A stretch of DNA of 64,000 nt from Gaiellasilicea sp963731615 (GTDB lineage: Bacteria; Actinomycetota; Thermoleophilia; Gaiellales; Gaiellaceae), in assembly GCA_963731615.1 (NCBI GenBank), contig CAVSWD010000006.1, positions 1-64,000 of the forward strand. The letters are read 5' to 3'. The notes beneath the pieces are model-generated. The model did not search any database. It had not been told where the DNA came from and worked only from the letters and a program-made list of their open reading frames with translations. The position numbers were made by a program, and so were the translations under genes. Of the stretch, positions 9,389 through 17,158 are shown piece after piece; the first letter of the stretch is position 1, and every line of letters starts with the position of its first letter.

Positions 9389-10866
9389 CAGAGCGCTCGC
9401 TCGCCCTCGAGCGCCTCCGGAGCGAACGGTTCGATCTGCTCGTCGTCGGCGGCGGGATCATCGGCGCGGGCATCGCCGAGGTGGCGTCCCGGCACGGGTT
9501 CAGGGTCGCTCTCGTCGAGCGCGACGACTTCGCCTCGGGCACGTCGAGTGCGTCGTCGAAGCTCATCCATGGCGGCCTGCGCTACCTGCGGCTCGGCCAT
9601 TTCAGCCTCGTGCGCGAAGCGCAGGCCGAGGTGCGTGCGCTCAGCCGGTTTGTGGCTCCTCATCTCGTTCGGCCGCTCAACTTCGTGCTTCCTGTCTATC
9701 GCGGCGGCCCGTACGGGCGGATCCCGATCCGGGGCGCGCTCTGGTCGTACGCGGGTCTGACGGGCGCCGTGTTCGAACGCGGCCGCATGATTGTCCCCGC
9801 GGCCGCCTCGAAGCTCATCCCCTCGCTGCGGCTCGAGGGCCTCCGCGCCGCCGGTCTCTATTCCGACTCGCAGACCGACGATGCGCGGCTCTGCCTGGCG
9901 AATCTGCGCGGCGCCGCCGACGACGGCGCTGTCGTGCTGAACCGAGTCGAATTGGTGGGGCTCGCGCGGGGTCCGGTTGCTCAGGTGCGCGACACCCTCC
10001 TTGGCGAGACGCTGGACGTCGGCGCGCGCGTGGTCGTGAACGCCGCTGGGCCGTGGATCGACGAGGTCCGGCGGCTCGAGGCTGCCCGGGCCGGCACTTC
10101 GGTTCGCCTCAGTAGGGGCGCGCACCTCGTGCTCGAGCGCGAAGGCGGCTGGGACGCCGCGCTGACGATCCCGATCGACCGGCACCGGGTCGCCTTCGCG
10201 GTGCCCTGGGCCGGGATGCTGTTGCTCGGGACGACCGACTCCGCATTCGAGGGGGACGCGCGCACGATCGAGCCCACCGCCGCGGAGGAGACGCAGATCC
10301 TCGACGAGGCCGGGCTTGCTCTGGAGCCCGATCGCCTCGGTGCGGTGCGGGGCCGCTTCGCCGGGGTTCGAGTTCTGCCGGCGGGAGCGACCGGCACGGC
10401 GCGGGCGCACCGTGAGACGACGCTCTCGATCGGCCCGCTCGGAATGATCTCGATCGCGGGCGGGAAGCTGACGACATATCGCCGGATCGCGCTGGTGGTG
10501 CTGCACGCGCTCCGTGCCGAGCTCGACCTGCACCGAATCGATCGCCGCCCACGGCCGTTGCCCGGCGCCGCTGATCCCGACGTCGCGGTCGACGCCCTGC
10601 GGCGGCGGCATCCAGAGCTCGAACCTTCCCTCGCGTCGCACCTGGCGGCCACATACGGCGCGCTCGCAGGCGAGGTGATCGCCGCAGGCAGGCTCGAGCC
10701 GCTCGGCGACGGCGTCGCGGAGGTCGAGGCGCAGGTGCTGTACGCGCGCGAGCGTGAGTGGGCGCTGACCGCGGAGGACGTCCTTCGCCGGCGGACGACG
10801 CTGTCGGTGACCGGACGCGACTCAGGCGAGATCCGAGAGCGCGTCGCGGCGCTGCTTGCCTCGTGA
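9385..10866 (+). CDS. glpD: Glycerol-3-phosphate dehydrogenase (FAD)
   Basis: A 493-residue GlpD/GlpA-type flavoprotein that oxidises sn-glycerol-3-phosphate to dihydroxyacetone phosphate at the membrane. It has the FAD dinucleotide-binding motif GGGIIGAGIA near residue 22. The substrate/FAD signature SSASSKLIHGGLRYL follows, and then GGKLTTYR. The C-terminal domain is the usual glpD cap. I chose GTG at 9385 because the conserved fold begins 16 residues later and the codon overlaps a short upstream ORF. It overlaps glpK by GTGA. No glpF transporter gene is present. Confidence 0.93.
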   Translation: MTERSLALERLRSERFDLLVVGGGIIGAGIAEVASRHGFRVALVERDDFASGTSSASSKLIHGGLRYLRLGHFSLVREAQAEVRALSRFVAPHLVRPLNFVLPVYRGGPYGRIPIRGALWSYAGLTGAVFERGRMIVPAAASKLIPSLRLEGLRAAGLYSDSQTDDARLCLANLRGAADDGAVVLNRVELVGLARGPVAQVRDTLLGETLDVGARVVVNAAGPWIDEVRRLEAARAGTSVRLSRGAHLVLEREGGWDAALTIPIDRHRVAFAVPWAGMLLLGTTDSAFEGDARTIEPTAAEETQILDEAGLALEPDRLGAVRGRFAGVRVLPAGATGTARAHRETTLSIGPLGMISIAGGKLTTYRRIALVVLHALRAELDLHRIDRRPRPLPGAADPDVAVDALRRRHPELEPSLASHLAATYGALAGEVIAAGRLEPLGDGVAEVEAQVLYAREREWALTAEDVLRRRTTLSVTGRDSGEIRERVAALLAS

Positions 10867-12278
10867 TTCTCGCGATCGACCAGGGGACGACAGGCACGAC
10901 GTGCCTCGTCGTCGATGACGAGCTCCGCGTTCGCGGCCGTGGCTATCGGGAGCTCCCCCAGCACTATCCGCAGCCGGGGTGGGTCGAGCACGACCCGGAG
11001 GAGCTCTGGGCTTCCGTGCTCGGCGCCGCCGAGGCTGCGGTCCGGGCGGCCGGCGTCAGCCAGACCGAGCTCCAGGCGATCGGGATCGCGAACCAGCGCG
11101 AGACGACGGTTCTCTGGGATCGAGCGACCGGCACGCCGATTGCCCCCGCGATCGTGTGGCAGGACCGGCGCACGGCCGCGCGCTGCCGCGAGCTGCCCGC
11201 CGAGCTCGTCCGCGCGCGAACGGGACTCCTACCCGATCCGTATTTTTCTGCGACGAAGCTCGAGTGGCTGCTCGCCCGAACCGACGCTGCCCGTTCAGAG
11301 CTCGCGTTCGGGACGATCGACTCGTGGCTCGTCTGGAAGCTGACCGGTGGCCGCGTTCATGCCACCGACCTGACGAATGCGTCCCGGACGATGCTCCTCG
11401 ACCTCGACTCGCTCGACTGGGACGGCGAGCTGCTCGACCTCTTCGGCGTCGACCGCGCGTTGCTGCCGCGGCTCGTGCGATCGTCCGAGATCGTCGGCGA
11501 CGTGGAGTTGCTCGGCGTCACGCTGCCAATCGCGGGGATCGCCGGCGACCAGCAGGCAGCGCTCTTCGGCCACGGCTGCTTCGACCGCGGTGAGGCCAAG
11601 GCGACGTACGGCACCGGCAGCTTCGTGCTCGCGCACGCGGGAGCCGAGCGCAGGCCCGCGCCGACCGGGCTGCTCGAGACGGTCGCGGCTTCGGGCGGCT
11701 ACGCGCTCGAGGGCGCGATCCTCGCCAGCGGTGCAGCGATCCAATGGCTGCGCGACGGGCTCGGCATCCTCGCCGACGCCGCAGAGAGCGAGCGGCTCGC
11801 GCGGACGGTCGATTCGACGGGCGGCGTCTCCTTTGTCCCGGCGTTCGCCGGCCTCGGCTCGCCGCACTGGGACGCGGACGCGCGTGGCGTGATCAGCGGG
11901 ATCACGCGCGGCACGACGCGCGCGCACCTCGTCCGCGCCGCGCTCGAAGGAATCGCGTTCCAGGTCGCGGATGTGCTGGACGTGCTACCCGGTGGTGTCG
12001 ACGTGCTGCGCGCCGACGGAGGTGCAAGTGCGAACGGCTTCCTGATGCAGTTCCAGGCCGATCTCCTGGGTTGCCCGGTGGAGGTGGCTGCGGAGCAAGA
12101 GACGACGGCGCTCGGTGCCGCTGCCCTCGCAGGGCGCGCCATCGGCCTCTGGCCCGATGACGCCGCGATCCGTGCGAGTCTCCCGTCGGGTGCCGTCTAC
12201 GAGCCTGCGGCCGACCGGGACACCGTTGCCGCCCAGCGGGCAGAGTGGCGGTCAGCGCTCAGCCGCGCGCTCATGTAG
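10863..12278 (+). CDS. glpK: Glycerol kinase
   Basis: A 471-residue FGGY kinase that phosphorylates glycerol with ATP to glycerol-3-phosphate, the substrate of GlpD upstream. The N-terminal phosphate-binding motif DQGTTGTTCLVVDD, the segment GIANQRETTVLWD, YGTGSFVL and the C-terminal FGGY-type region ADGGASANGFLMQFQAD are all present. GTG at 10863 lies inside the glpD stop (GTGA). That start puts the ATPase motif at residue 6, as in other glycerol kinases. The pair forms a minimal glycerol catabolic operon. Confidence 0.95.
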   Translation: MILAIDQGTTGTTCLVVDDELRVRGRGYRELPQHYPQPGWVEHDPEELWASVLGAAEAAVRAAGVSQTELQAIGIANQRETTVLWDRATGTPIAPAIVWQDRRTAARCRELPAELVRARTGLLPDPYFSATKLEWLLARTDAARSELAFGTIDSWLVWKLTGGRVHATDLTNASRTMLLDLDSLDWDGELLDLFGVDRALLPRLVRSSEIVGDVELLGVTLPIAGIAGDQQAALFGHGCFDRGEAKATYGTGSFVLAHAGAERRPAPTGLLETVAASGGYALEGAILASGAAIQWLRDGLGILADAAESERLARTVDSTGGVSFVPAFAGLGSPHWDADARGVISGITRGTTRAHLVRAALEGIAFQVADVLDVLPGGVDVLRADGGASANGFLMQFQADLLGCPVEVAAEQETTALGAAALAGRAIGLWPDDAAIRASLPSGAVYEPAADRDTVAAQRAEWRSALSRALM

Positions 12279-12370
12279 CAGCCCATGCGTCGGAGCCCGC
12301 AATCCGGTTGGGTGAGGCTGGCGTAGCATCGGAGGAGACGAGCGGTGACCGCGAGTGAGGGGGTTGAGTC

Positions 12371-13288
12371 GTGACCGAGTTGCAGCGGTATCTGGCGGAG
12401 GAGATCGCCGAGGACCACGCCGACGGGCTCGTCTCGCGGCGGGAGGCATTGCGTCGACTGGGTCTGCTCGGGCTGGGCGGCGCCGCAGCGGCCTCGTTGC
12501 TCGCGGGGTTCCTCGCAGACGAGGCACGGGCGAGGATGCGTGCCCCGGCCGAGGTTCCCGCGGCGGCGGCTCCCACCGGGACTGACGTTGCCGACGCGGC
12601 GCGGCCGACGAGCGAGATCGTGTTTCGTGGCCCCGGGGGTCGGAAGCTGATGGGCGCGTGGTCAGCTGCGGCTCGGCCTCGCGGCGGCGTGCTCGTCATT
12701 CACGAGAACCGAGGGCTCACCGACTCGATCCGCACGATCGCGGGCCGGCTGGCCGCCAGCGGCTATTCGGCGCTGGCGATCGACCTGCTGTCGGAGGAAG
12801 GCGGGACAGGGTCGTTCTCGGACGAGTCCGACGCAATGGCCGCGCTCGGGGCGGCTCCTCCCTCTCGGTTCGTGGCGGACATGAAGGCAGGCGTCACGGA
12901 GCTGCGCCGCCGGCTCCCCGGGAAGAAGATCGCGGCGACGGGGTTCTGCTTCGGTGGCGGGATGACGTGGCTCCTGCTCGCCTCGAAAGAGTCGCGGCTC
13001 GCGGCGGCCGCGCCCTTCTACGGCCCCTTCCCCGAGGGCGGGAACCTCAAGGGCTCGAAGGCGGCGGTGCTGGGGATCTACGCGGAGCTCGACTCGAGGG
13101 TCAACGCCAGCCGTGCAGCGGCGCGCACGGCACTTCGCCAGGCCGGGCTGAAGCACCGGATCGTCACCTACCCCGGCGTCGACCACGCCTTCTTCAACCC
13201 GACGAGCGCACGGCACGATCCGGCTGCGGCCGCAGCCGCGTATCGCCGGCTGCTGAGCTGGTTCGGCACGCACGTCGCGAGCAAGTAG
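12371..13288 (+). CDS. Dienelactone hydrolase family protein with Tat-like leader
   Basis: 305 residues. The alpha/beta hydrolase domain from about residue 75 has the DLH-type nucleophile Cys in GFCFGGG, the Glu in HENRG, the Asp in AELD and the His in GVDHAFF. The first 50 residues carry a twin-arginine-like segment (SRREALRRLGLLGLGG) followed by a hydrophobic Ala/Leu run, suggesting Tat export. Substrate is unknown; many such proteins act on lactones or esters. GTG at 12371 has a GAGGGGG SD. It is 92 bases after glpK and probably a separate unit. Confidence 0.85.
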   Translation: MTELQRYLAEEIAEDHADGLVSRREALRRLGLLGLGGAAAASLLAGFLADEARARMRAPAEVPAAAAPTGTDVADAARPTSEIVFRGPGGRKLMGAWSAAARPRGGVLVIHENRGLTDSIRTIAGRLAASGYSALAIDLLSEEGGTGSFSDESDAMAALGAAPPSRFVADMKAGVTELRRRLPGKKIAATGFCFGGGMTWLLLASKESRLAAAAPFYGPFPEGGNLKGSKAAVLGIYAELDSRVNASRAAARTALRQAGLKHRIVTYPGVDHAFFNPTSARHDPAAAAAAYRRLLSWFGTHVASK

Positions 13289-13306
13289 CGGCGGTTTCGT
13301 CGGGGG

Positions 13307-13440
13307 TCAGCGCACGGTGACTAACCGGGTCGCGCTGCGCGGGCCCTTCTTGGAGACGCCTTGCTCCATCGTCTAGAGGACAATGCGGGTGCCGGCGCGC
13401 CGATTGTCGACGCGGAGGGACACCGTTGTCCGCCCTCCCA
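13307..13440 (-). pseudogene. Possible remnant of a secreted-protein C-terminus
   Basis: On the minus strand two adjoining frames read like a broken beta-repeat tail (TVSLRVDNRRAGTRIVL and SKKGPRSATRLVTVR, the latter ending in TGA). It could be the end of a decayed gene. The rest of the 242-base gap 13289-13530 shows nothing else that I can support. Confidence 0.25.
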
Positions 13441-13530
13441 GCCGATGCGAGCGTGAGTCCTTGGCGGAACCCACGGCCTCGAAGGAGCCCCGATGACCTA
13501 CTCAGCCGTCCACTCCCGTCGAGGCATCAG

Positions 13531-14364
13531 CTAGACGCGCGAAGCGATGGCTGCGGCCGCCTCGATCGGTCCATCGTGCAGGTGAGTGGCGTCGACCTCA
13601 CCCACTAGGGTCTCGAGCGTGCCCGCGCAAGCGAGCGCGAGCCGGAACCTCGCGGCGAGTTTCCGCAGTTCCTCGGCAAGCGGCGTGAATTGGGCAGCGT
13701 CGATAGCCGCCAGGACGATGAGGTCGGGCTGAAGGGTTGTCGCGGTTTGGTCGATCGTCGCAAGGGGTGTATCTGCACCAAGGTAGGTGATGCGCCAGCC
13801 GTGTTCGCGGAGGGCAAGCCCAAACGCGATCAGGGCGAGGTCGTGTTGCTCGCCCGCAGGGCATGCGAGGAGGGCTCTAGGGCCGGAACCTCGATCCCAG
13901 CCGCGGGCAAGGCCGAGCATCCGACCACGAAGGAGGTTGCTCGCGAAATGCTCCTGCCCGATGTTGATCTCGTCGCGTTGCCAGCGATCGCCTATATCAC
14001 GGAGGGTCGGGAGCACCGCGGCGCGGAGAACGGTCTCGAGCGTGAGCGACGATAGGAGGCGGTCGAGAGCGGCGTGCGCCCCGACGTCGTCGAACGCGAC
14101 GAGCGCTTCGACAAGCGTGTCGGCCGAAGGCAGATCCTCTCCGTCGCCAAGCGCGAGCTTCGCCGCCTGACCGGCGGAGATGCCGCGTTCGAGCGCGGCG
14201 GTCATCCTGCCTATGCGCCGTTCGTCCTCTGCGGAGTACAGCCGGAAGCCGCCCGATGACCGCTCCGGGCGAAGGAGGCCGTAACGGCGCTCCCAGGCGC
14301 GAAGGAGCTCGGGGCTGACGCCGGTGCGGCGGGAGAGCTCACCGATCCGCAGGTCTGCAGACAC
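13531..14364 (-). CDS. CarH/LitR-like MerR regulator with B12-binding photoreceptor domain
   Basis: 277 residues. A MerR winged helix at residues 3-70 (LRIGELSRRTGVSPELLRAWERRYGLL) is followed by a four-helix bundle with the Wx9EH motif (WQRDEINIGQEH). A Rossmann-type cobalamin domain then carries the lower-ligand His in GEQHDLAL. These are the residues that define adenosylcobalamin light sensors such as CarH: a tetramer represses in the dark and falls apart in light. GTG at 14364 is preceded, 6 bases away, by TACACT, so the mRNA is probably leaderless and the box overlaps an operator repeat (autoregulation). The longer ATG at 14445 would start upstream of that promoter. Confidence 0.85.
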   Translation of the reverse strand: MSADLRIGELSRRTGVSPELLRAWERRYGLLRPERSSGGFRLYSAEDERRIGRMTAALERGISAGQAAKLALGDGEDLPSADTLVEALVAFDDVGAHAALDRLLSSLTLETVLRAAVLPTLRDIGDRWQRDEINIGQEHFASNLLRGRMLGLARGWDRGSGPRALLACPAGEQHDLALIAFGLALREHGWRITYLGADTPLATIDQTATTLQPDLIVLAAIDAAQFTPLAEELRKLAARFRLALACAGTLETLVGEVDATHLHDGPIEAAAAIASRV

Positions 14365-14372
14365 CTCGTAAG

Positions 14373-14444
14373 TGTACAGACCTTTGACGAATATTTGACA
14401 ACCGGCCAGAGCTGTCTCTACGATGCCTCCACAAACTCTGTACA
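14373..14444. promoter_or_regulatory. Array of 11-bp direct repeats (CarH-type operator) around divergent promoters
   Basis: On the plus strand six TnnACA-like hexamers fall exactly 11 bases apart: 14373 TGTACA, 14384 TTGACG, 14395 TTGACA, (14406 degenerate), 14417 TCTACG, 14428 TCCACA, 14439 TGTACA. CarH protomers are known to bind 11-bp direct repeats with an nTnTACAn core. A plus-strand promoter lies inside: -35 TTGACA (14395-14400), 18-base spacer, -10 TACGAT (14419-14424). The minus-strand -10 of the regulator gene (14371-14376) overlaps the first repeat. Binding would block both promoters. Confidence 0.75.
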
Positions 14445-14498
14445 AAGGCTCATCAGTGGTGATGCGGTGATCTGCCCCAACAGTTCGAAAGGACTCTC

Positions 14499-14729
14499 AT
14501 GAAACACGTCACAGGGACGCAGCAGCTGGGTCGACGGTTGAGAGTCGACGCGGGCTCACGGGAGCAGACGGCGCGGCTGCTGCTGTCTCTCGCGGCCGCG
14601 GCCTCGTTCGTGCTGTCGGTTTCGCTCTGGTTCGCTGGAAACGAGCTTCAGGGAATCTTCGTCGGGCTCTGGGTGCCCTCGATTCTGGCACTTGGGGCCA
14701 TCGTGCTCCCGCGGAGCGTGCGGTCATGA
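14499..14729 (+). CDS. Small two-helix membrane protein, unknown
   Basis: 76 residues. A charged N-terminus is followed by two hydrophobic segments (about residues 24-47 and 51-68) with a short loop. It has an SD-like GAAAGGACT before the ATG. It is the first gene behind the putative light-controlled promoter, and its stop overlaps the next start as ATGA. I do not recognise a family. Context suggests a role in the membrane with the downstream glycosyltransferase. Confidence 0.75.
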   Translation: MKHVTGTQQLGRRLRVDAGSREQTARLLLSLAAAASFVLSVSLWFAGNELQGIFVGLWVPSILALGAIVLPRSVRS

Positions 14730-14911
14730 GCAACATCGGCCTGTTCGCCGTGGGAACCGTTGTCACCCTGCTCGTGATGGCAGCGCTCGCGCTGCTCGTC
14801 TGGGGGGCGATTCTTGACGGACGCTACGAGGACGAGCAGCGGACGGCATCAGAAGACACATCGACACGAGCGAAGCAGGATCCAGCGCTGCACGCAATCG
14901 ACGCAGCGTGA
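14726..14911 (+). CDS. Small single-helix membrane protein, unknown
   Basis: 61 residues. One N-terminal transmembrane helix (residues 4-29) is followed by a polar, acidic then mixed tail of about 30 residues. It overlaps the upstream small membrane protein by ATGA, so the two are probably made in fixed ratio. The shape is like small oxidase-maturation or subunit-like proteins, but no family is recognised. Confidence 0.7.
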   Translation: MSNIGLFAVGTVVTLLVMAALALLVWGAILDGRYEDEQRTASEDTSTRAKQDPALHAIDAA

Positions 14912-14918
14912 GCGTGTA

Positions 14919-15254
14919 GTGGCCGCCATCGAAACCAGGCGACTTGACCAGCCCCGGCCGGCGCCGAGGACCGAGAGTGCTCCCACCAGCGCCGCCGGTC
15001 TCAGCCATCTGGCGGACTCCGATCTGCTTGTGCTGATCTCACACCACGCTCTTCACGCCTTCGAAGTGATCTACGACCGCTACATCGAAGCCGCGTGGAA
15101 GGTCGCACTCGTGTACACGGCTGACGTGCCGGCCGCCGAGCGGACGGTAGCCGCCGCGTTTCTCAACGTCTGGCGACACCCTGAGCCCTTCGCTAGCCCG
15201 AGTTTCGCCGCACGGCTCCTTGCGAGCGTGAAGCGCGAAGCGGCGCTCGCGTAG
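14919..15254 (+). CDS. Sigma-70 region-2-only protein
   Basis: 111 residues. From residue 33 on it follows the ECF sigma region-2 pattern (LADSDLLVLISHHALHAFEVIYDRYIEAAWKVAL and the NVWRHPEPF helix) and ends right after it (SVKREAALA). Region 4, needed to bind -35 elements, is missing, and no second frame supplies it before the next gene at 15276. It may be a modulator of RNA polymerase, an anti-sigma decoy or a degenerate sigma factor. GTG at 14919 lies 7 bases after the preceding stop. Light-induced ECF factors are a known theme in carotenoid control, but here the link is inference. Confidence 0.6.
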   Translation: MAAIETRRLDQPRPAPRTESAPTSAAGLSHLADSDLLVLISHHALHAFEVIYDRYIEAAWKVALVYTADVPAAERTVAAAFLNVWRHPEPFASPSFAARLLASVKREAALA

Positions 15255-15275
15255 CCCGGAGCGGCGCTGGATCGG

Positions 15276-16382
15276 ATGGTGCGCCATGTTTTGACAGTGC
15301 TTGCCGTCGTGCCGTGGGCGTGGAGCGTCGTCGTGGCGGGACTCGACCGGCGACGGCGGCTATCCCTGAACGACATGGAGCCCGCACGAGACGGCCCGCT
15401 CGTGTCGGTCGTAGTGCCTGCTCGCGACGAGGAGCGTGGCGTTCGGGCCGCGATCGCCTCGCTCGCGGCCCAGGGGTACGGCCCGCTCGAGGTGATCGTC
15501 ATTGATGACGAGTCGTCGGACGCGACTGCCGCCGAAGCTCGCGCAGCGGCCACAGATCGCGTCCGGGTGGTCGAGGGCAAGCCGGTACCCAGCGGGTGGG
15601 TCGGGAAGTCGTGGGCGTGCCACCAGGGGTACGAGCTCGCACAGGGAGCGTGGCTTCTGTTCACTGACGCCGACGTGCGCCACGCTCCCGACACCGTTGG
15701 GCGCTCGCTCGCCCTGGTGCAGGGCAGATGCGCCGCAGGTGTGTCCGTGCTTCCCCTGATCGAGACGAGAGGGCTCGTGGAGCAGGCGATCCAGCCGGCT
15801 GCCGCGGTGTTGATCCGCTCCTTCGTGGCGCCGGGACCGTTCGTGCGCTGGCCGCGCAGTCCGGTCGCGATTGCCGCGGGCGGGTTCATTCTCCTCTCGC
15901 GCGCGGCCTACGAGGGCGTCGGCGGCCACGAGGCTATGCGTCACGAGCTCGTGGACGACCAGATGCTCGCGGTGCGGCTTAAGGCGGCGGGGACGCCGTT
16001 GGCGTTGGCCGGCTCCGGGGGCCGGGTTCGCGTTCGGATGTATATCGGCGCTCGGGAGACGCTCCGCGGGTGGCGAAAGAACACGTCCGCCGGACTGGGG
16101 GGATCAGTTCTCGCCGCGACGGTCACCGCGTGCGTGGGCGTCGCCAGCGCCCTCGCGCCCGTGGTCGCGATCGTGCGCGGCCCGCGCCGGGTTGGCGCTC
16201 TGGGTCTCGTTCTCCAGCTCGCTGCGCGAGCCGCCTCGGATGAGCTGTCCCCGACGCCCCGTCGGGCCTGGGCGCTCTTCCCGGCAGGCGCGCTGGCGCT
16301 CTCGATCCTCTCGCTGCTCAGTTCGGTCGACAGACGTCGGGGCGGGGTCGTCTGGCGGGGCCGCCGCTACGGGCGCAGGTAG
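15276..16382 (+). CDS. Family 2 glycosyltransferase, CrtQ/HpnB-like
   Basis: 368 residues. An N-terminal membrane segment precedes the GT-A fold: SVVVPARDEE, VIVIDDESSDAT and the metal-binding DAD in LLFTDADVRH. The GWVGKSWACHQG segment is typical of glycosyltransferases acting on polyisoprenoid lipids (carotenoid or hopanoid). There are C-terminal helices and a Q/R-x-x-W-like element (LRGWRKN). It probably glycosylates a membrane terpenoid. Placement downstream of a CarH-like regulator, which in other bacteria controls carotenoid genes, supports that role, but no crt gene is in view. The ATG start is 22 bases after the previous stop. Confidence 0.8.
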   Translation: MVRHVLTVLAVVPWAWSVVVAGLDRRRRLSLNDMEPARDGPLVSVVVPARDEERGVRAAIASLAAQGYGPLEVIVIDDESSDATAAEARAAATDRVRVVEGKPVPSGWVGKSWACHQGYELAQGAWLLFTDADVRHAPDTVGRSLALVQGRCAAGVSVLPLIETRGLVEQAIQPAAAVLIRSFVAPGPFVRWPRSPVAIAAGGFILLSRAAYEGVGGHEAMRHELVDDQMLAVRLKAAGTPLALAGSGGRVRVRMYIGARETLRGWRKNTSAGLGGSVLAATVTACVGVASALAPVVAIVRGPRRVGALGLVLQLAARAASDELSPTPRRAWALFPAGALALSILSLLSSVDRRRGGVVWRGRRYGRR

Positions 16383-16404
16383 GAATCAGGCGCTCGACTC
16401 TTTG

Positions 16405-16432
16405 TGTATAGTTTTTGTCCATAGTTTGTCTA
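16405..16432. promoter_or_regulatory. Second CarH-type operator: three 11-bp repeats
   Basis: On the plus strand TGTATA (16405), TGTCCA (16416) and TGTCTA (16427) are exactly 11 bases apart. On the minus strand they read TAGACA, TGGACA and TATACA, the same core and spacing as the array at 14373. A -10-like TATAGT (16407-16412) lies within, and the site is an AT-rich island just before the gene at 16450. It would bring that operon under the B12 regulator. Confidence 0.65.
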
Positions 16433-16449
16433 ACTAGGAGGAGCACAGC

Positions 16450-16662
16450 ATGAGCATCACGGAAACGCAGCCAGAGACCACGACGTGGCCCGAGCTCGCC
16501 GAGGGGCTTTACGGGTTCCTGACCGGGCGGGGCGCCACGATCGAGTACGGCTTCGAACAGCTCGAGATCCTCGTTCCGCGGACTGCGAGCGACGATGCGT
16601 CGCGGGCCAAGTGGACGCTGAACGGGATGGTGCGGATCCGCACCTCAGAGCGAGGAAGGTAG
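16450..16662 (+). CDS. Small soluble protein of unknown function
   Basis: 70 residues, no signal or membrane segment. It has an excellent SD (AGGAGG) 8 bases before the ATG, unusual in this window, so it is likely highly expressed. Mixed composition (TWPELAEGLYGFLTGRGATI, then a beta-like EYGFEQLEILVP). I do not recognise a family. It is preceded by the second 11-bp repeat operator and followed after 7 bases by the next unknown gene. Confidence 0.7.
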   Translation: MSITETQPETTTWPELAEGLYGFLTGRGATIEYGFEQLEILVPRTASDDASRAKWTLNGMVRIRTSERGR

Positions 16663-16669
16663 CTCCGTC

Positions 16670-16996
16670 GTGCTGGACGTCTCCGCCGACGTCGAGATCA
16701 AGTTCGGCGCGGGACGGGGTCGTCTGGTCGCGAATGGTCGGGACGTCGTCCTCGAAGTCGACAAGCCGTCGACGCTGATCGGACTCGTCGATCGCCAGTC
16801 GTTGAGAACGCTCGCCGCGACTCTCACTCGGCTCGGGCTCACCCTTCGTGTGCGCAGCGGCGATCGGTTGCTTCTGTCGGCGGGCCGCGATACCGAGACC
16901 GGTATCCTGAGCCGGCTGCTCCAGTTGCCCGGCGTCCGGCTCAGCCCGCTGCTCGCCCTTCGCTCCGCTCTCGGTCGGGGTCATCCCCGGCCCTGA
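16670..16996 (+). CDS. Hypothetical protein, 108 residues
   Basis: Coding character is good (strong third-position GC). It starts with GTG 7 bases after the preceding small gene, so the two form an operon. The N-terminal half is beta-rich with short charged strands (VSADVEIKFGAGRGRLVANG), then a helical segment and a short Leu-rich stretch near the end. No known family, no signal peptide. It could act with the 70-residue protein upstream under the putative B12/light operator. Confidence 0.65.
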   Translation: MLDVSADVEIKFGAGRGRLVANGRDVVLEVDKPSTLIGLVDRQSLRTLAATLTRLGLTLRVRSGDRLLLSAGRDTETGILSRLLQLPGVRLSPLLALRSALGRGHPRP

Positions 16997-17008
16997 GCGG
17001 CCGACGAA

Positions 17009-17158
17009 ATGTTGTCTCTCACCGCTCGCAACAGGTCCGCGCACGACGACCTCGCCCATGTGGTGCTTCGCGCGCACGCCGCTCTGCTCCGCGCACCGCG
17101 GAGGACAGCCAAAAGCGAATCTGCCGCCGATGCTCCCCGAGCCGTGCTAGAAGCATGA
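17009..17158 (+). CDS. Possible 49-residue ORF overlapping the selenoprotein start
   Basis: The frame from ATG 17009 runs 49 codons and its TGA overlaps the next ATG as ATGA, the coupling seen throughout this window. It is Ala/Arg-rich with one hydrophobic-helical stretch (LAHVVLRAHAALL). Third-position GC is only moderate, so it may be chance. It would join 16450-17727 into one operon. Confidence 0.35.
   Translation: MLSLTARNRSAHDDLAHVVLRAHAALLRAPRRTAKSESAADAPRAVLEA

Noticed and set aside
5865..9566. A 1233-residue minus-strand ORF
   Set aside because: Only the middle part is coding (the cNMP protein). Both ends are antisense to the glpD, permease and metallopeptidase genes.
14373..14444. 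Reading the TTGACA/TGTACA elements as a plain promoter only
   Set aside because: A promoter explains two of the hexamers; the exact 11-bp phase of six and the repeat at 16405 need another explanation.
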